Notes under the pieces: model-generated | Told to the model about the DNA's origin: nothing | Databases searched by the model: none | The model's input: the letters and a program-made list of their open reading frames with translations, nothing else | Part shown: in pieces, positions 37,555 to 47,081 of the stretch | Position numbering within the stretch: the stretch's first letter is position 1 | Layout of the letters: each line of letters opens with the position of its first letter | Program-made: the position numbers and the translations under genes | Assembly (NCBI GenBank): GCA_938014885.1 | Contig: CALLQI010000018.1 | Location: forward strand, 124,001 to 188,000 | Length of the DNA: 64,000 bases | Origin: an uncultured bacterium | GTDB lineage: Bacteria; Planctomycetota; UBA8742; UBA2392 | Direction of reading: 5' to 3'

Positions 37555-39501
37555 TCACCGCAATGTGCTTGGGTTTGATCCAGCAGCGGGCTGCGCAACT
37601 GGCGCAGGCGTGGTGGCATCAAAGGCGGTGACCGCAGCCTGTAAGTCGGCCTCCGTAGTCCATTCACACGCGCCTTGAGGCGCTGGCTTGGACCAATCCG
37701 TCAAGGCGGCAAGCAAGTCCTCAACGCGCTGCATCGCTGCGGCATCGTTCCGCATCTTCAGAAAGGCGTTGTAGGGCTTCTCGTCTTCAACTGCCTCGCC
37801 CAAGTAGGCCTCTTCAAAATTCGGCACTGACGCAAACAGCCTGACCCGTCCGGCAGCTTTGGCGGCCTGTAGCTGGGACTGGATGTTGTTGTTGATGGTC
37901 CACGCCGGATTCGCCCGCTCCTTCTTGGACTTTCGCCCAATGACCTTAGGTCGATCACTGTCGTGGAGAATCGAGTAGTTCGAGCCAAACTGATCTAGCA
38001 CCTTCGAGAGCGCGACGATGGTCGCCTTCCCCCTTGCCCTGACGACATGGACCCCGGCGAACTTCTGTGGCTTTTCGGTCAACAGAAGCGCGAATGCCGT
38101 ATGTTCCGTGTCTCCTTCAACAATGACTGTCTTGCCGCCGAAGAAGAACTCGGCGACATATGGATCGCAATGGTTCAGCAACTTCAATCGCTCCTGCTCG
38201 TCATCACTGAGCTGCGCTCGGATTGGGCGGTAGATGGTCGTGCCAGATACCGCACCGTCGTCCTTGCGCTCAACACGCACGAATGAGGTGTTGTCACGCG
38301 CAAAGTCAATGAAGACTGGTGAATGTGTCGTAACCATCACCTGCCAGTTTCCGTTGGATGGGAGGTTGTACAGCACGTCACGCGCTTCGCGGATCGCCGA
38401 AGGATGCAAGCAGATCTCAGGTTCATCCATGAGCAGCAAATGGGGCCGCTCCGTCGCAGCAGCGGTTCGCTTCCGCTCTGAGATCAGGCGCAGCGCCGCC
38501 CATAGCAGAGTGCGGCGAGCACCACTGCCTTGCCGGTCTAGTTGGCTGAGGTAGCCATCCTTCAAACCAATTCGAAGAGCGGGAGACGCTTTGAACAACG
38601 AGATCGACTTGTCCAAGTCGTCCTCAGCCCTTGCGTCAAACTTCACTACGTGATTCGGAAAGACAGCCGCAATAGTCTCGGTTAATGCGCTCTCAATCTG
38701 CTCAATCTCTTGCTTGGCGTCGCCAACGATCTGCGCTTGAAACTGCTTCACTTGTTCCAGCAGTTTCTCGTAAGGCGACTTCTCCCCTTCCCCTTCGGGC
38801 TTTCCCACTTCCTTGACGCGCTCGGTTAGTGCTCTTGTCAGGAGGTTCACGACTTCTTTGGCTTGGTCATCCGGTGAGTCAAAGGCACTGATCCGGTGCG
38901 GCTCCGGTCGGTTTGGTTGTGCTACCCCCGGCGCTCCCCACGGTACTTCTTTCGCATGCCAATCCCCTGTCGTCACATCCCAACCCACGCGCTTTGCCTT
39001 GCCGGGCGCTTCCCAAGTCCAGCGCTCACGAACGTACATCTCGTTTGTCAGGGCATCAGTTCGAACCCACTTCGCGCCGGGTGCAGTCACGTCAAACACA
39101 ACCGTCTCCAACTCAATCGTTGGAAGTGCACCTGCATCCACTTTGCCATTCGGAAAGTCGTCAAGAGTTAGCATCCCTTCCTTGCCGCCATGACCGATGA
39201 CCACCTCGTATGCTCGGAGCAGCGAAGACTTGCCCACATTGTTCGGGCCGACGAGCACAACAATGTCATCGAGTTCAATCTCAACCGGTGTGCTACCAAT
39301 GCACCGGAAATTCGAAACCGTCAGCTTGTGGAGTCGGGGCCGCTTGATCAGGCCAGCTCCTTCGACTGCCACACTTTGAGGTGCGGGGATGGCACCCGCT
39401 TCAGTCCCCGCCACGCCAGCTTCGAACGCAGCCTTCTTGGCGGCTGCTGTCGCGCCAGCAGCCTTCCCGGAACTAGACTTCGGCTTCTTTCCCTTGGCCA
39501 T
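37555..39501 (-). CDS. OLD-family ATPase with TOPRIM nuclease domain
   Basis: A 648-residue protein. After a Lys/Ala-rich tail comes an SMC-like ATPase: LTVSNFRCIGSTPVEIEL, Walker A VGPNNVGKSSLL near residue 85, signature SGARRTLLWAALRL, Walker B LLLMDEPEICLHP near 360 and the H-loop TTHSPVFIDF. A TOPRIM domain follows, with VIVEGDTEHTAFALLL near 457 and ILHDSDRP near 512 as metal-binding acidic residues. This is the arrangement of OLD/GajA-type nucleases, which act in anti-phage defence. A short middle insertion is coiled-coil-like. The ATG follows GGGGAG five bases upstream. Confidence 0.88.
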   Translation of the reverse strand: MAKGKKPKSSSGKAAGATAAAKKAAFEAGVAGTEAGAIPAPQSVAVEGAGLIKRPRLHKLTVSNFRCIGSTPVEIELDDIVVLVGPNNVGKSSLLRAYEVVIGHGGKEGMLTLDDFPNGKVDAGALPTIELETVVFDVTAPGAKWVRTDALTNEMYVRERWTWEAPGKAKRVGWDVTTGDWHAKEVPWGAPGVAQPNRPEPHRISAFDSPDDQAKEVVNLLTRALTERVKEVGKPEGEGEKSPYEKLLEQVKQFQAQIVGDAKQEIEQIESALTETIAAVFPNHVVKFDARAEDDLDKSISLFKASPALRIGLKDGYLSQLDRQGSGARRTLLWAALRLISERKRTAAATERPHLLLMDEPEICLHPSAIREARDVLYNLPSNGNWQVMVTTHSPVFIDFARDNTSFVRVERKDDGAVSGTTIYRPIRAQLSDDEQERLKLLNHCDPYVAEFFFGGKTVIVEGDTEHTAFALLLTEKPQKFAGVHVVRARGKATIVALSKVLDQFGSNYSILHDSDRPKVIGRKSKKERANPAWTINNNIQSQLQAAKAAGRVRLFASVPNFEEAYLGEAVEDEKPYNAFLKMRNDAAAMQRVEDLLAALTDWSKPAPQGACEWTTEADLQAAVTAFDATTPAPVAQPAAGSNPSTLR

Positions 39502-39548
39502 TTCTGCTCCCCTCTTAAGGTGTGCAGTTCGAAAACAGTTGTTGTGCT

Positions 39549-40835
39549 TCAGTCCAGTTCGGCGGGACCATCAAGCTGAGCGAGTTCAATTCCTTCAACT
39601 TGCGGCAGAGTACTACCCGCGATCCCTTGGAGATCGCCGTACATCCCCACGGTTGCGTTCATAGCTTGGCCCAATTGCTCTTCACGTTTTGCCCATTGCT
39701 TCTGAATTGCCTTTCGCTCTTTGATCAAGTCTGACTGCATGGTAGTGAACGCCTCGACGATGGCCTGCACCCGCAGCTTGAACTTCGGTCCAGTTAGGTA
39801 CTGGTACATCAATTCCATTTTTGTGCCTTGCCCTTGTTGAGCCTGTCTCGCCAATCCAATCTCCACCATTGACCTGCGAAGCATCAAGGCGAAGGGCAGA
39901 ACGACACGCGGGCTGACCACCCAGACATCGTCAATCAGTTCAAAAGTATCTACACCATCTGGCATTGCTTGGCTGATGATCACTGCAACTTCCGCTTTGG
40001 CTTCGCGTTGATCCTCTCGCAGTTTTGGTAACCAAGTATCGCTCCAGTTCTTGGTGCGCTTGGATTCCCAAATGATTGTGCCGCACTTGTTCCCGAGCGG
40101 ATCATTGACCCGCTGCAAAATGTCTGCGCCTCGCTCGCCCTTGGCGACTGGTTCAATCACGTCCTGCGGAAACTTTGCTTTGAAAAGGTCCTCCAGCTTT
40201 AGCTCCAGCACTTCTCCCTGCGCCTGCTGAGAACCCTGCTCGGCCTTCCTTTGGAGATCGGCTATGGTCTTTTTCATGCCCTCGATAACTTGATCTCTTT
40301 CGGCGAGCTTCATGCCGAGCTTGTCTTCCGCTGCCTTCCCTGCTTCCGTCTTGGCAGCATCAAGCTTCTCGTTGACCTGCTTTTCGACGTTCAGGTCAAC
40401 CTCACGTTTCGCTTGCTCAAGTTCGCGCTGAGCCTTCAGTGCCGCCTTCTGCGCTTCCTGCGCCTCTGTCAGTTTCTGATCTTTCTCGTCAATGATGGCT
40501 TGAAGGTCAGACTTCTCTCGATCCTTACTGGCAAGTTGCTGCTTGAAGGCGATCTCCGCTGATTTCTTTGCCTCTGCGACGAGTTCGGCCTCCTTCGCAT
40601 CTACCCCCGCCTTGATCTTGGCGGCTATCTCGGCCTCCAGTTGCTGAATTGCCGCCTCACGTTCGGCCAGTTCAGCGTCACGCTTGGTAACATCTGCTTG
40701 TTGTTTGGCCAGCAGGTCCTTGTATTTCGCCTCCGTCGCCGCAACCAACGGCGCGGCAAGGGACTCGGTCAGTTTGATCACGGTTCCGCACTTCGGGCAC
40801 GTCAGTTCAGGTTCGATTTGTCCTAGCGATGTCAT
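39549..40835 (-). CDS. DUF2130 protein with N-terminal zinc knuckle and coiled coil
   Basis: A 428-residue protein. CPKCGTVIKLTESLAAPL is a zinc-knuckle-like start. Residues about 40-225 form a long charged coiled coil (KYKDLLAKQQADVTKRDAEL onward). The C-terminal DUF2130 domain has GERGADILQRVNDPLGNKCG, IIWESKRTKNWSDTWL and EVAVIISQAMPDGV, resembling a PD-(D/E)xK-like fold with a WESKRTK core. The ATG after GGAGG at a 4-base spacing is chosen over an upstream start. Its function is unproven; its place in this operon suggests a structural or nuclease accessory part. Confidence 0.8.
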   Translation of the reverse strand: MTSLGQIEPELTCPKCGTVIKLTESLAAPLVAATEAKYKDLLAKQQADVTKRDAELAEREAAIQQLEAEIAAKIKAGVDAKEAELVAEAKKSAEIAFKQQLASKDREKSDLQAIIDEKDQKLTEAQEAQKAALKAQRELEQAKREVDLNVEKQVNEKLDAAKTEAGKAAEDKLGMKLAERDQVIEGMKKTIADLQRKAEQGSQQAQGEVLELKLEDLFKAKFPQDVIEPVAKGERGADILQRVNDPLGNKCGTIIWESKRTKNWSDTWLPKLREDQREAKAEVAVIISQAMPDGVDTFELIDDVWVVSPRVVLPFALMLRRSMVEIGLARQAQQGQGTKMELMYQYLTGPKFKLRVQAIVEAFTTMQSDLIKERKAIQKQWAKREEQLGQAMNATVGMYGDLQGIAGSTLPQVEGIELAQLDGPAELD

Positions 40836-40896
40836 GCCGCCTCCAGAAATCTGCGCCGACGTTGATGCACCGCGTCCCCCTGTGCTCCTGCAACCG

Positions 40897-41880
40897 CTAC
40901 CCAACTTCAATGTCGTCAATGTTGTCGTCGGTTAGTAGCTGAACACGCGGGCGCAGGACTTCACGCATCTTGTCAAGGGTGTCGATCATCCATGCATGTA
41001 GTTCAGGCCAGCGAGCCTTGTCGCTGAGGTCTACCTCACGAAAGCGCCTAAGGTGGGAAAACTTCTTACCGTCTTCATCGATCCATTCGAGTTTGAAGCC
41101 CAGCTCTTCCTCAATGTCTTGACCGCTGTCGAACAGCGTGGAGTACCAAGTAGGATGAACACGGCGCTCAATCTCTAGTGACACACCGATAGCAGCTTTG
41201 TTCACGACGAGAATTACATGAGCACCGGTTCTACCGATTCCGTAGCCCTTCCAATTCTCTGGCGACGGTTTCGGGGGCTTCACCTTCGAACCCACTGACT
41301 TGATGTAGTCGCCAAGAGACTTCCAAAAGTCAAGTTGGAGCTGCTTGCCTTCCGACAGTTCTCCCCAATCAGCAGCGGCGGCGGCTTCCTGCACAATCTT
41401 GGACCAGTCGTTGGGCTGTACTACCACATTGAATTTCGGAGCGGGAGCCGAGGTGCCAATGCGCCACAACTCGATCTCGATGCCGAAAAAGTTGAAGTCC
41501 TCATGCGTGATGCGATTCAGCCAATCGAGCGCGGCACGATGCTCTGGTCGGAGTTCCGTGACGATCCAGATCAGAGTCTTTACGTCCTCCAATCCTGCTG
41601 CATAGGTGAACAGTTTTCCTAGATGGTCGTGATCTGCCCGCTCAAGCTGGTTCTCAATCACAACCAAGCTTTGCTCACCGACATTTCGGCAAATGATGTC
41701 TGCACGGAACGAGCCGACGTTTGTCTCGACGGACTCCACCTCAAGCTCCAAACCCAAGGTGTCGGCCAACAACTCCATGTTGGCCTCTTCGGCGAGCCAC
41801 TGCGTGAAATCAACATCTTCACGCTCCCAATAGTCGCGGGGATTGACTCGTTCGAGTGCGCCCAATGGCTCTTTTGCCAC
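40897..41880 (-). CDS. DUF4268-type protein with PD-(D/E)xK-like N-terminal domain
   Basis: A 327-residue protein. NVGSFRADIICRN and LVVIENQLERADHDHLGKL show the D-(x)n-ExQ core of a PDDEXK-like nuclease fold, followed by TLIWIVTELRPEHRAALDWLN. The C-terminal DUF4268 part begins near GYGIGRTGAHVILVVN. The preferred start is a GTG at 41880 preceded by GGGGGA, 14 bases after the SNF2 stop; a TTG at 41922 would overlap the SNF2 gene. The candidate active site has Gln in place of the usual lysine, so activity is uncertain. Confidence 0.7.
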   Translation of the reverse strand: MAKEPLGALERVNPRDYWEREDVDFTQWLAEEANMELLADTLGLELEVESVETNVGSFRADIICRNVGEQSLVVIENQLERADHDHLGKLFTYAAGLEDVKTLIWIVTELRPEHRAALDWLNRITHEDFNFFGIEIELWRIGTSAPAPKFNVVVQPNDWSKIVQEAAAAADWGELSEGKQLQLDFWKSLGDYIKSVGSKVKPPKPSPENWKGYGIGRTGAHVILVVNKAAIGVSLEIERRVHPTWYSTLFDSGQDIEEELGFKLEWIDEDGKKFSHLRRFREVDLSDKARWPELHAWMIDTLDKMREVLRPRVQLLTDDNIDDIEVG

Positions 41881-41894
41881 ATTTCCCCCTATCT

Positions 41895-44798
41895 TCAGTT
41901 CACAGACCAACGAATTGCGCAAACAGGTGTTGTTGACTGCCGATGCTTCAATCTAGCCTCAACTTGCTGGATCATCTCGTCGCGCTTTGCGTCGATCTGG
42001 TCCTGCGCGTCAAACAACTCGCGTCGCTTGCGGCTACGCGTGGCCTCAAGGTCCTTGATCTGCTTCTGGGCTTCCAGCTTTTCGGCCAGTGTCACCATCA
42101 AAGCCGCTGACTTCTTCTGCTCGCGGATCAGCTTGTCTAGTTCCTTGATCTCGGCCTCCAAGCCGCGTTTCAAGTCTTCGGTCCAGCGGTCGAGCTTGTT
42201 GACCTCTTCGTCAAAGTACTTGGCGTTGCGCTCTTCAACTTCGCGCAGCTTGGCCTGCAACTCACCATCGCGGATTGATGCAAGGTCGGCCAATGGCTGG
42301 TTCAGTTTGCTGACGGTGGCCGGGACCTGCATCAGCTTCTGGCAGGTCTCTTCGTCAAGCGGCTGCCTGTCATCGGTCTGACCTGCGAAGATCAGGAATT
42401 GCTCCGTGTCCAACGACTCGATGGTCAGCTTGCTGATCTCCAGCCAGCCGGATTTGCCCACGAGCGGGTCCAGCAGGCTGATGTTGCCGCCGTATCCGCT
42501 GTAGTTGAACGTCAATTGCGCAGGTTCCAGATGCCGCGCCAATGCCTGCTGGATGACACGCTGGGCCAGTTCGTGGTCAGGCCGGTAGAAGTGCTCGCCG
42601 CGCTGCTCGGCCTCTTTCCAGTTGAGGTTGTACGCGCCGGACTTTGACAGGTTGCCGGTGTAGGTGAAACGCGGATTGTGCTGATCGAACTTGGCATCAC
42701 CATTGAGTTCGGCCCGCGTGATTTCCAGCAGCCAGCGTTCACGCTGGCTCAATGACTCCAGTGTCTTGTCGCGGTGTACGCGCAAGCGTGCGCCGACCTC
42801 TTCATCAAAGTTCTCCAGCAGGGCCTGACGGGTTTGGGCCATGCGCGCTTTGATCTCTTCATCAAGTTCGGATTGCAGCTTGTCGAACGCGGCGGTGATT
42901 TCGTCGGGCGTGCGGCATTCCTGATAGACCTGCGCGATGCGGCGTTCGACATCAACGCCGCTTTCCAGTGCGCCCAAGATTTCATCACTGGCACCGAACA
43001 CGCCGTCAAAAAGCCTGAACTTTTGTCCAAGCAGGTCATGCACACGCTGGTCGGCAGCGTTCATTCGATTCACAAAGTTCAGCACCACAACGTCATGCTT
43101 CTGGCCGTAACGATGGCAGCGGCCTATGCGTTGCTCCACGCGCTGGGGATTCCACGGCAGATCGTAATTCACCACCAATGACGCGAATTGCAGGTTGACG
43201 CCTTCGGCGGCGGCCTCTGTTGCGAGCAGGATCGTGGCCTGAACTTTGAAGTGCTCGACGATTGCAGCCTTGATGTCCACGGGGCGGCTGCCGGTGACTT
43301 GGCCGTCGTCTTGATGGCGTTTGCACCAGTCTTCGTAGATCACCTTTGAGGTGGCGTCGCTGTTTGCCCCGTTCATCAAAACGACTTGGCCTGCGTAGCC
43401 CTGCTGGTTCAGCAGATCGAAAAGGTACTCCTGCGTGCGCCGCGACTCGGTGAAGATGACGGCCTTGCGCTGTGCGCCAAGCTCGACCGCCTTCGTCAAA
43501 GCTGTGTTCAATGCCGGGATTAGCGCTTCACCTTTGGCATTGGTGGTGATTCGCCCAGCCATGTCGGCAAACTTGCGCAAGTCGGCAAGCTCGGCCTTCA
43601 GCAGCTTTGGATCTATTGCGTTTTCATCAAGCTCAGCGTCCGCTGCGACGATGGCGAACTCGTCCTCGATCTCGTCGATGCCTTCGAGGTCTTCATCATC
43701 AAACAGGTCGTCTGTGGTGATGGCGTTTTCTGATGCCAGCTTTTCCAGCCTGATGGCCAGCCGGTTCAATGTCTTGGCAATGGCGAAACTTGATGATGCC
43801 AGCAGCTTGCGCAACACCAGCGTGATCAGTGCCCTTTGCGCATTGGGCAAGGCGTACAGTGTTTCACGCTGGAGGTACTCGGAAACCTGATCGTACAAGT
43901 CGCGCTCGGCTGATGATGGCCGGAAGTCCGCCGTCAGCGGGATACGATTGGTGAACGGCACGTACTCCAGCACCTGACGGCGCAGGGTCCTGATACACAC
44001 TGACGCCAGACGCCCGCGCAGTTCCTTGTTGCGTTCGGCCTCATTGCTGGCGCGGACGAATTGCTCGCGGAAGGCTTCGATGTCGCCAAAGACGTGTTCA
44101 TCAACGATGCTCGCGAGGCCGTACAGCTCCAGCAGCGAATTCTGTAGCGGTGTCGCCGTTAACAACAGCTTTGGACGCTGCCTGATGGCTGATGTAATCT
44201 TGTTCGCCGTCTTGTTGCGCGGATTGAACACATTGCGCAGCCTATGTGCTTCATCAATCACGACGAGGTCCCAAGGAATGGACGCCACGGATTCATGGCG
44301 CGAGGCAGCGAACTGGTACGACGTGATCACAACGTAGTCTGTCCGCTGTAGGGGGTTCGGGTGCCCCTTGTCCTGAAGTTCTTTGAAACTGCGACTGTCT
44401 ACAACAACGCTAGGCAGAAAGAATTTGCTGGCAAGCTCCTGCTGCCATTGCTTGCGGAGCGTTGCCGGGACGATCAGCAGGATGCTGCGGCGTCTTTCGG
44501 CCCAGCGCTGACTTAGCACCAATCCCGCTTCAATGGTTTTACCAAGGCCAACCTCGTCGGCGAGTATCACGCCTTTGGTCAGCGGCGACCTGAACGCGAA
44601 CAGCGCGGCATCAACCTGATGCGGGTTTAGATCGACGCGGGCATTGGCGATGGCCCCGGAGAGATGCGCAATGGACCCACCAGCACGCTGAAGCGTGAGT
44701 TGTTCGGCCCATAGCCGACTGTGGTACGGCGTCATTCCCACCTGCACACCAGCTCCTGTCGCCTCAGTTTGACACTGCATGCCGTGACTAACGCTCAT
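41895..44798 (-). CDS. SNF2/RapA-like helicase (DrmD-like)
   Basis: A 967-residue superfamily 2 ATPase, first gene of the operon. ADEVGLGKTIEAGLVLS (Walker A, near residue 84), VVIDEAHRLRN (181), LTATPLQN, ATEAAAEGVNLQFASLVVNY and EQRIGRCHRYGQ (558) are the SNF2 motifs; the last third is a charged coiled coil (ELDKLIREQKKSAALMVTL). Proteins of this type accompany Mod/Res-like operons and class 1 DISARM. The alternative start at 44735 gives MTPYHSRLW, where similarity to the island-2 paralogue begins. It probably remodels or translocates on DNA for the defence complex. Confidence 0.9.
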   Translation of the reverse strand: MSVSHGMQCQTEATGAGVQVGMTPYHSRLWAEQLTLQRAGGSIAHLSGAIANARVDLNPHQVDAALFAFRSPLTKGVILADEVGLGKTIEAGLVLSQRWAERRRSILLIVPATLRKQWQQELASKFFLPSVVVDSRSFKELQDKGHPNPLQRTDYVVITSYQFAASRHESVASIPWDLVVIDEAHRLRNVFNPRNKTANKITSAIRQRPKLLLTATPLQNSLLELYGLASIVDEHVFGDIEAFREQFVRASNEAERNKELRGRLASVCIRTLRRQVLEYVPFTNRIPLTADFRPSSAERDLYDQVSEYLQRETLYALPNAQRALITLVLRKLLASSSFAIAKTLNRLAIRLEKLASENAITTDDLFDDEDLEGIDEIEDEFAIVAADAELDENAIDPKLLKAELADLRKFADMAGRITTNAKGEALIPALNTALTKAVELGAQRKAVIFTESRRTQEYLFDLLNQQGYAGQVVLMNGANSDATSKVIYEDWCKRHQDDGQVTGSRPVDIKAAIVEHFKVQATILLATEAAAEGVNLQFASLVVNYDLPWNPQRVEQRIGRCHRYGQKHDVVVLNFVNRMNAADQRVHDLLGQKFRLFDGVFGASDEILGALESGVDVERRIAQVYQECRTPDEITAAFDKLQSELDEEIKARMAQTRQALLENFDEEVGARLRVHRDKTLESLSQRERWLLEITRAELNGDAKFDQHNPRFTYTGNLSKSGAYNLNWKEAEQRGEHFYRPDHELAQRVIQQALARHLEPAQLTFNYSGYGGNISLLDPLVGKSGWLEISKLTIESLDTEQFLIFAGQTDDRQPLDEETCQKLMQVPATVSKLNQPLADLASIRDGELQAKLREVEERNAKYFDEEVNKLDRWTEDLKRGLEAEIKELDKLIREQKKSAALMVTLAEKLEAQKQIKDLEATRSRKRRELFDAQDQIDAKRDEMIQQVEARLKHRQSTTPVCAIRWSVN

Positions 44799-45336
44799 TC
44801 CGTAGCACCGAAAACAACATCACCACAGCGTACATGGCCCTGCGACACAGGCCGGTGGCCTTGGTAATGCGATGTAATGCACCCGGTGTTTGGTGATGTT
44901 ATAGCATCATCGCCTATCGGATTTCACGTGCCCAGCGTGGCCTCAGGAAGCCCATTTGGACCTGTCGCATCAATGTTGACGTTCGGCCAGCTTCACTGGT
45001 GCAGCAGACTGGTGTATTCTGGGCAAGCCTCTAGCGCTTTGTAAGCACATTGCTGGCGCTGAAGAGATGTTGGTGTAGTCTGGTCGGGCTGATTCTCTCT
45101 TTTTTGAAGGGGAACTTTGCGCGGGTTGACCGCGCCGTGCAGTTGACAACTTCGATTTCGCGGAAGTCCTAAATCGCCAGAAGTACCTGTCAGACCGCGA
45201 ACGCATGGCTCAAGCCAATCTTGGGCCATCGTTCGTGTATCTGACGTGGCTCTGGCGAGCCTTGGACTGAGCATGGGCGGTGGTCCTCCCTTTTTTGAGG
45301 AACACCGCAACCGCGAAGCCAGACGCGGGAGTAAGC
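44799..45336. other. Divergent intergenic region with no convincing gene
   Basis: This 538-base gap separates the minus-strand defence operon from the plus-strand gene at 45337. Short frames here lack ribosome sites and family features. It holds the candidate operon promoter and two T-rich tracts (CTCTCTTTTTTG near 45095 and CTCCCTTTTTTGAGG near 45284). Confidence 0.4.
44895..44908 (-). promoter_or_regulatory. Candidate promoter/operator of the defence operon
   Basis: On the minus strand TATAAC (44898-44903) could be a -10 box. It lies inside the near-palindrome GATGTTATAGCATC (12 of 14 positions symmetrical), which could bind a repressor. The match to a -35 box 17 bases upstream is poor, so confidence is low. 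Confidence 0.3.
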
Positions 45337-46257
45337 ATGTCGCTCATCAAAGTGGAGTGCTCTTCGTGCGGGAAGCGGTTTTCCGGCGACGCGGAGAAGA
45401 TTCGTTCCATCAAAGCCTGCCCGAAATGCAAGCACGCTGGTGATTGGTGGGCACTGCTCGACCGCCCTGCGCCTGCCACCAACGTGCCCAAGGATAACGA
45501 TCCAACTCCGCTGCTACCGCACAGCCCTGTTTCACCGAATTCACCATCCGCCGTTGGCCCGGCCCCATTGCAGTCGATGACGCCTTACGGACCTCCGCAA
45601 TCTTCCACGCCAGCTCCGCGCAGCAAACTGCCTCTGATGATTATCGCCGCTGTGGTTGTGCTTCTTTCAGTGGTGGTCAGTGGTGCTGTCTTGCTGATGA
45701 TGGGCGACAGCTCGTCTGTTGCAGGTAACGCTCCGGCAGGCGATGGCTCAACCAACCATGCGCTCGTCGAGAAGCTGTCAGATGACGACCGGAAAGCTGT
45801 GCTGTCGGTGCTGGATCAGTATCTGGCGGTTAGCTCCAAGCTGAAGGTTGGCATGACGTACAAGGACTATGGTGATGCGGTCGCTGAACTTCAGGTCATC
45901 ACGGACAAACTCCGTCGCACCTTGAGCGAAGATGGCCGCGCTACTCACGAATTGGTGGCCGCAATATTGGATGACTACATTTTCGCTCTGTCGATCTGGA
46001 AGAAGAAGATTGGCAAGACGGGACTTCAGGAAGATATCAGCAACGATTGGGATGCGTCCGAATTTCTGATGCTGAAGGAGCAGTATGGGGTAGTGCCGTA
46101 TCCTGACGCCTTCCCCAAAGAGCTACGTGAAGACTTCGAGCAGAAAGCCGGTCGCCACGCCGCCAGAAAGTGGATCCCGTACAAAGAGGCTCTGTCGGCT
46201 GTGTGGCAAAAGGCCCGCGCCCGCTCAGAAGACTTGCACGGGTTGGTGAGCAAATAG
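45337..46257 (+). CDS. Zinc-ribbon, proline-rich, single-pass membrane protein
   Basis: A 306-residue protein. KVECSSCGKRF and ACPKCKHAG form a zinc ribbon at about residues 5-33; a Pro/Ser-rich linker (about 50-100) leads to one membrane helix (LPLMIIAAVVVLLSVVVSGAVLLMM). A helical domain of about 150 residues follows, starting ALVEKLSDDDRKAVLSVLD. The topology puts the ribbon in the cytoplasm and the helical domain outside. The ATG follows GGGAG. Such architectures are common in Planctomycetes; here the gene heads a four-gene plus-strand cluster of unknown purpose. Confidence 0.6.
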   Translation: MSLIKVECSSCGKRFSGDAEKIRSIKACPKCKHAGDWWALLDRPAPATNVPKDNDPTPLLPHSPVSPNSPSAVGPAPLQSMTPYGPPQSSTPAPRSKLPLMIIAAVVVLLSVVVSGAVLLMMGDSSSVAGNAPAGDGSTNHALVEKLSDDDRKAVLSVLDQYLAVSSKLKVGMTYKDYGDAVAELQVITDKLRRTLSEDGRATHELVAAILDDYIFALSIWKKKIGKTGLQEDISNDWDASEFLMLKEQYGVVPYPDAFPKELREDFEQKAGRHAARKWIPYKEALSAVWQKARARSEDLHGLVSK

Positions 46258-46303
46258 TTGTTCTACACGGGCGACTCAAAGCCATAGCCAAGGAGCAGGC
46301 GCG

Positions 46304-46756
46304 ATGTGTACTCACTGCCAGATAGCAACTTGGTTGTTGGAATTCCGACCACTCTTGAACAAGCACGGGGTAGATGTCGATCACCATTCGATGTGGCTGG
46401 TGAAATCAAAAGGAAATCAGCCCCGCATTGCATGGCCGGGCCACCCAGAAGATGGCATGTGGCGTGAGACTGTTGAAGCGACCGGGCGCAAACAGACCGA
46501 GAGTATCCCCGTCCGAAAAGCTACTTATGGGGTGTACAGCATTGATATTGATGAGCGTTCACCGATTCCGCATCTCGTCATTCAGTACCACGCCGACGAA
46601 GATCCGCCACACGGAAACATGCCCTACACGCTTGGCGTCATCACCATTGCGCTTTCGGACCTGAGCGTCAGGTACTACCGCCAGCGTTGTGGGGTGGCGA
46701 CAGAGGTGAGAGCTGACGAATTGCCCTCACCTATGCCTTTCACGCTTCGCCGATAA
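46304..46756 (+). CDS. Small MCTxC-family protein, paralogue of the island-2 gene at 58545
   Basis: A 150-residue protein beginning MCTHCQIATWLLEF. It shares a clear pattern with the 164-residue island-2 protein: MCTxC, a DHHS-type His pair, IAWPGHPEDGMWRE, YHADED and PYTLGVITIALSDLSVRYY, ending CGVATE. The conserved Cys and His residues suggest metal binding or a redox-active site. I do not recognise the family. The ATG follows AAGGAG. Neighbours are the zinc-ribbon membrane protein and two small hypothetical genes on the same strand. Confidence 0.65.
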   Translation: MCTHCQIATWLLEFRPLLNKHGVDVDHHSMWLVKSKGNQPRIAWPGHPEDGMWRETVEATGRKQTESIPVRKATYGVYSIDIDERSPIPHLVIQYHADEDPPHGNMPYTLGVITIALSDLSVRYYRQRCGVATEVRADELPSPMPFTLRR

Positions 46757-46792
46757 GCCGCCGGTGAAGACAACGGGCTCTGGGGGCATCAC

Positions 46793-46984
46793 ATGCAGTA
46801 TGAGGTGACCGTCGAGTTCAAGCCTGTGTTGCGCGGAACCATCGTTTTGGACGCCAAGCCAGAGGACGAGGCCCGGAAACGCGTGGTTGACCTGCCTGAG
46901 AGGGTACTGATCGCCAGTTGCACCAACATTGATGTGGCTGCATTGAGTTTTCTCGAACTTCGCGAGCTTCCCGCGTCTGAGTGA
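46793..46984 (+). CDS. Small hypothetical protein (63 residues)
   Basis: A 63-residue frame (MQYEVTVEFKPVLRGTIVLD) 36 bases after the MCTxC gene with GGGGGC upstream of the ATG. It reads as a compact beta/alpha domain ending LELRELPASE. Nothing links it to a family. It may be a small partner of its neighbours or may not be translated. Confidence 0.4.
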   Translation: MQYEVTVEFKPVLRGTIVLDAKPEDEARKRVVDLPERVLIASCTNIDVAALSFLELRELPASE

Positions 46985-47081
46985 TGGCTCGACGTGAACT
47001 GAACACTTTTTGTGGACGCTGCGGGCTCTATAGCCCTACCGTCTTGACGGTCGCCAGCGGACGAATGCGCAGGAGATTGGT

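Noticed and set aside
29936..44798. Calling the operon DISARM or BREX
   Set aside because: No DrmA, DrmB, DrmC, PglZ or BrxC-like gene is present; a SNF2 helicase with methyltransferases is not enough.
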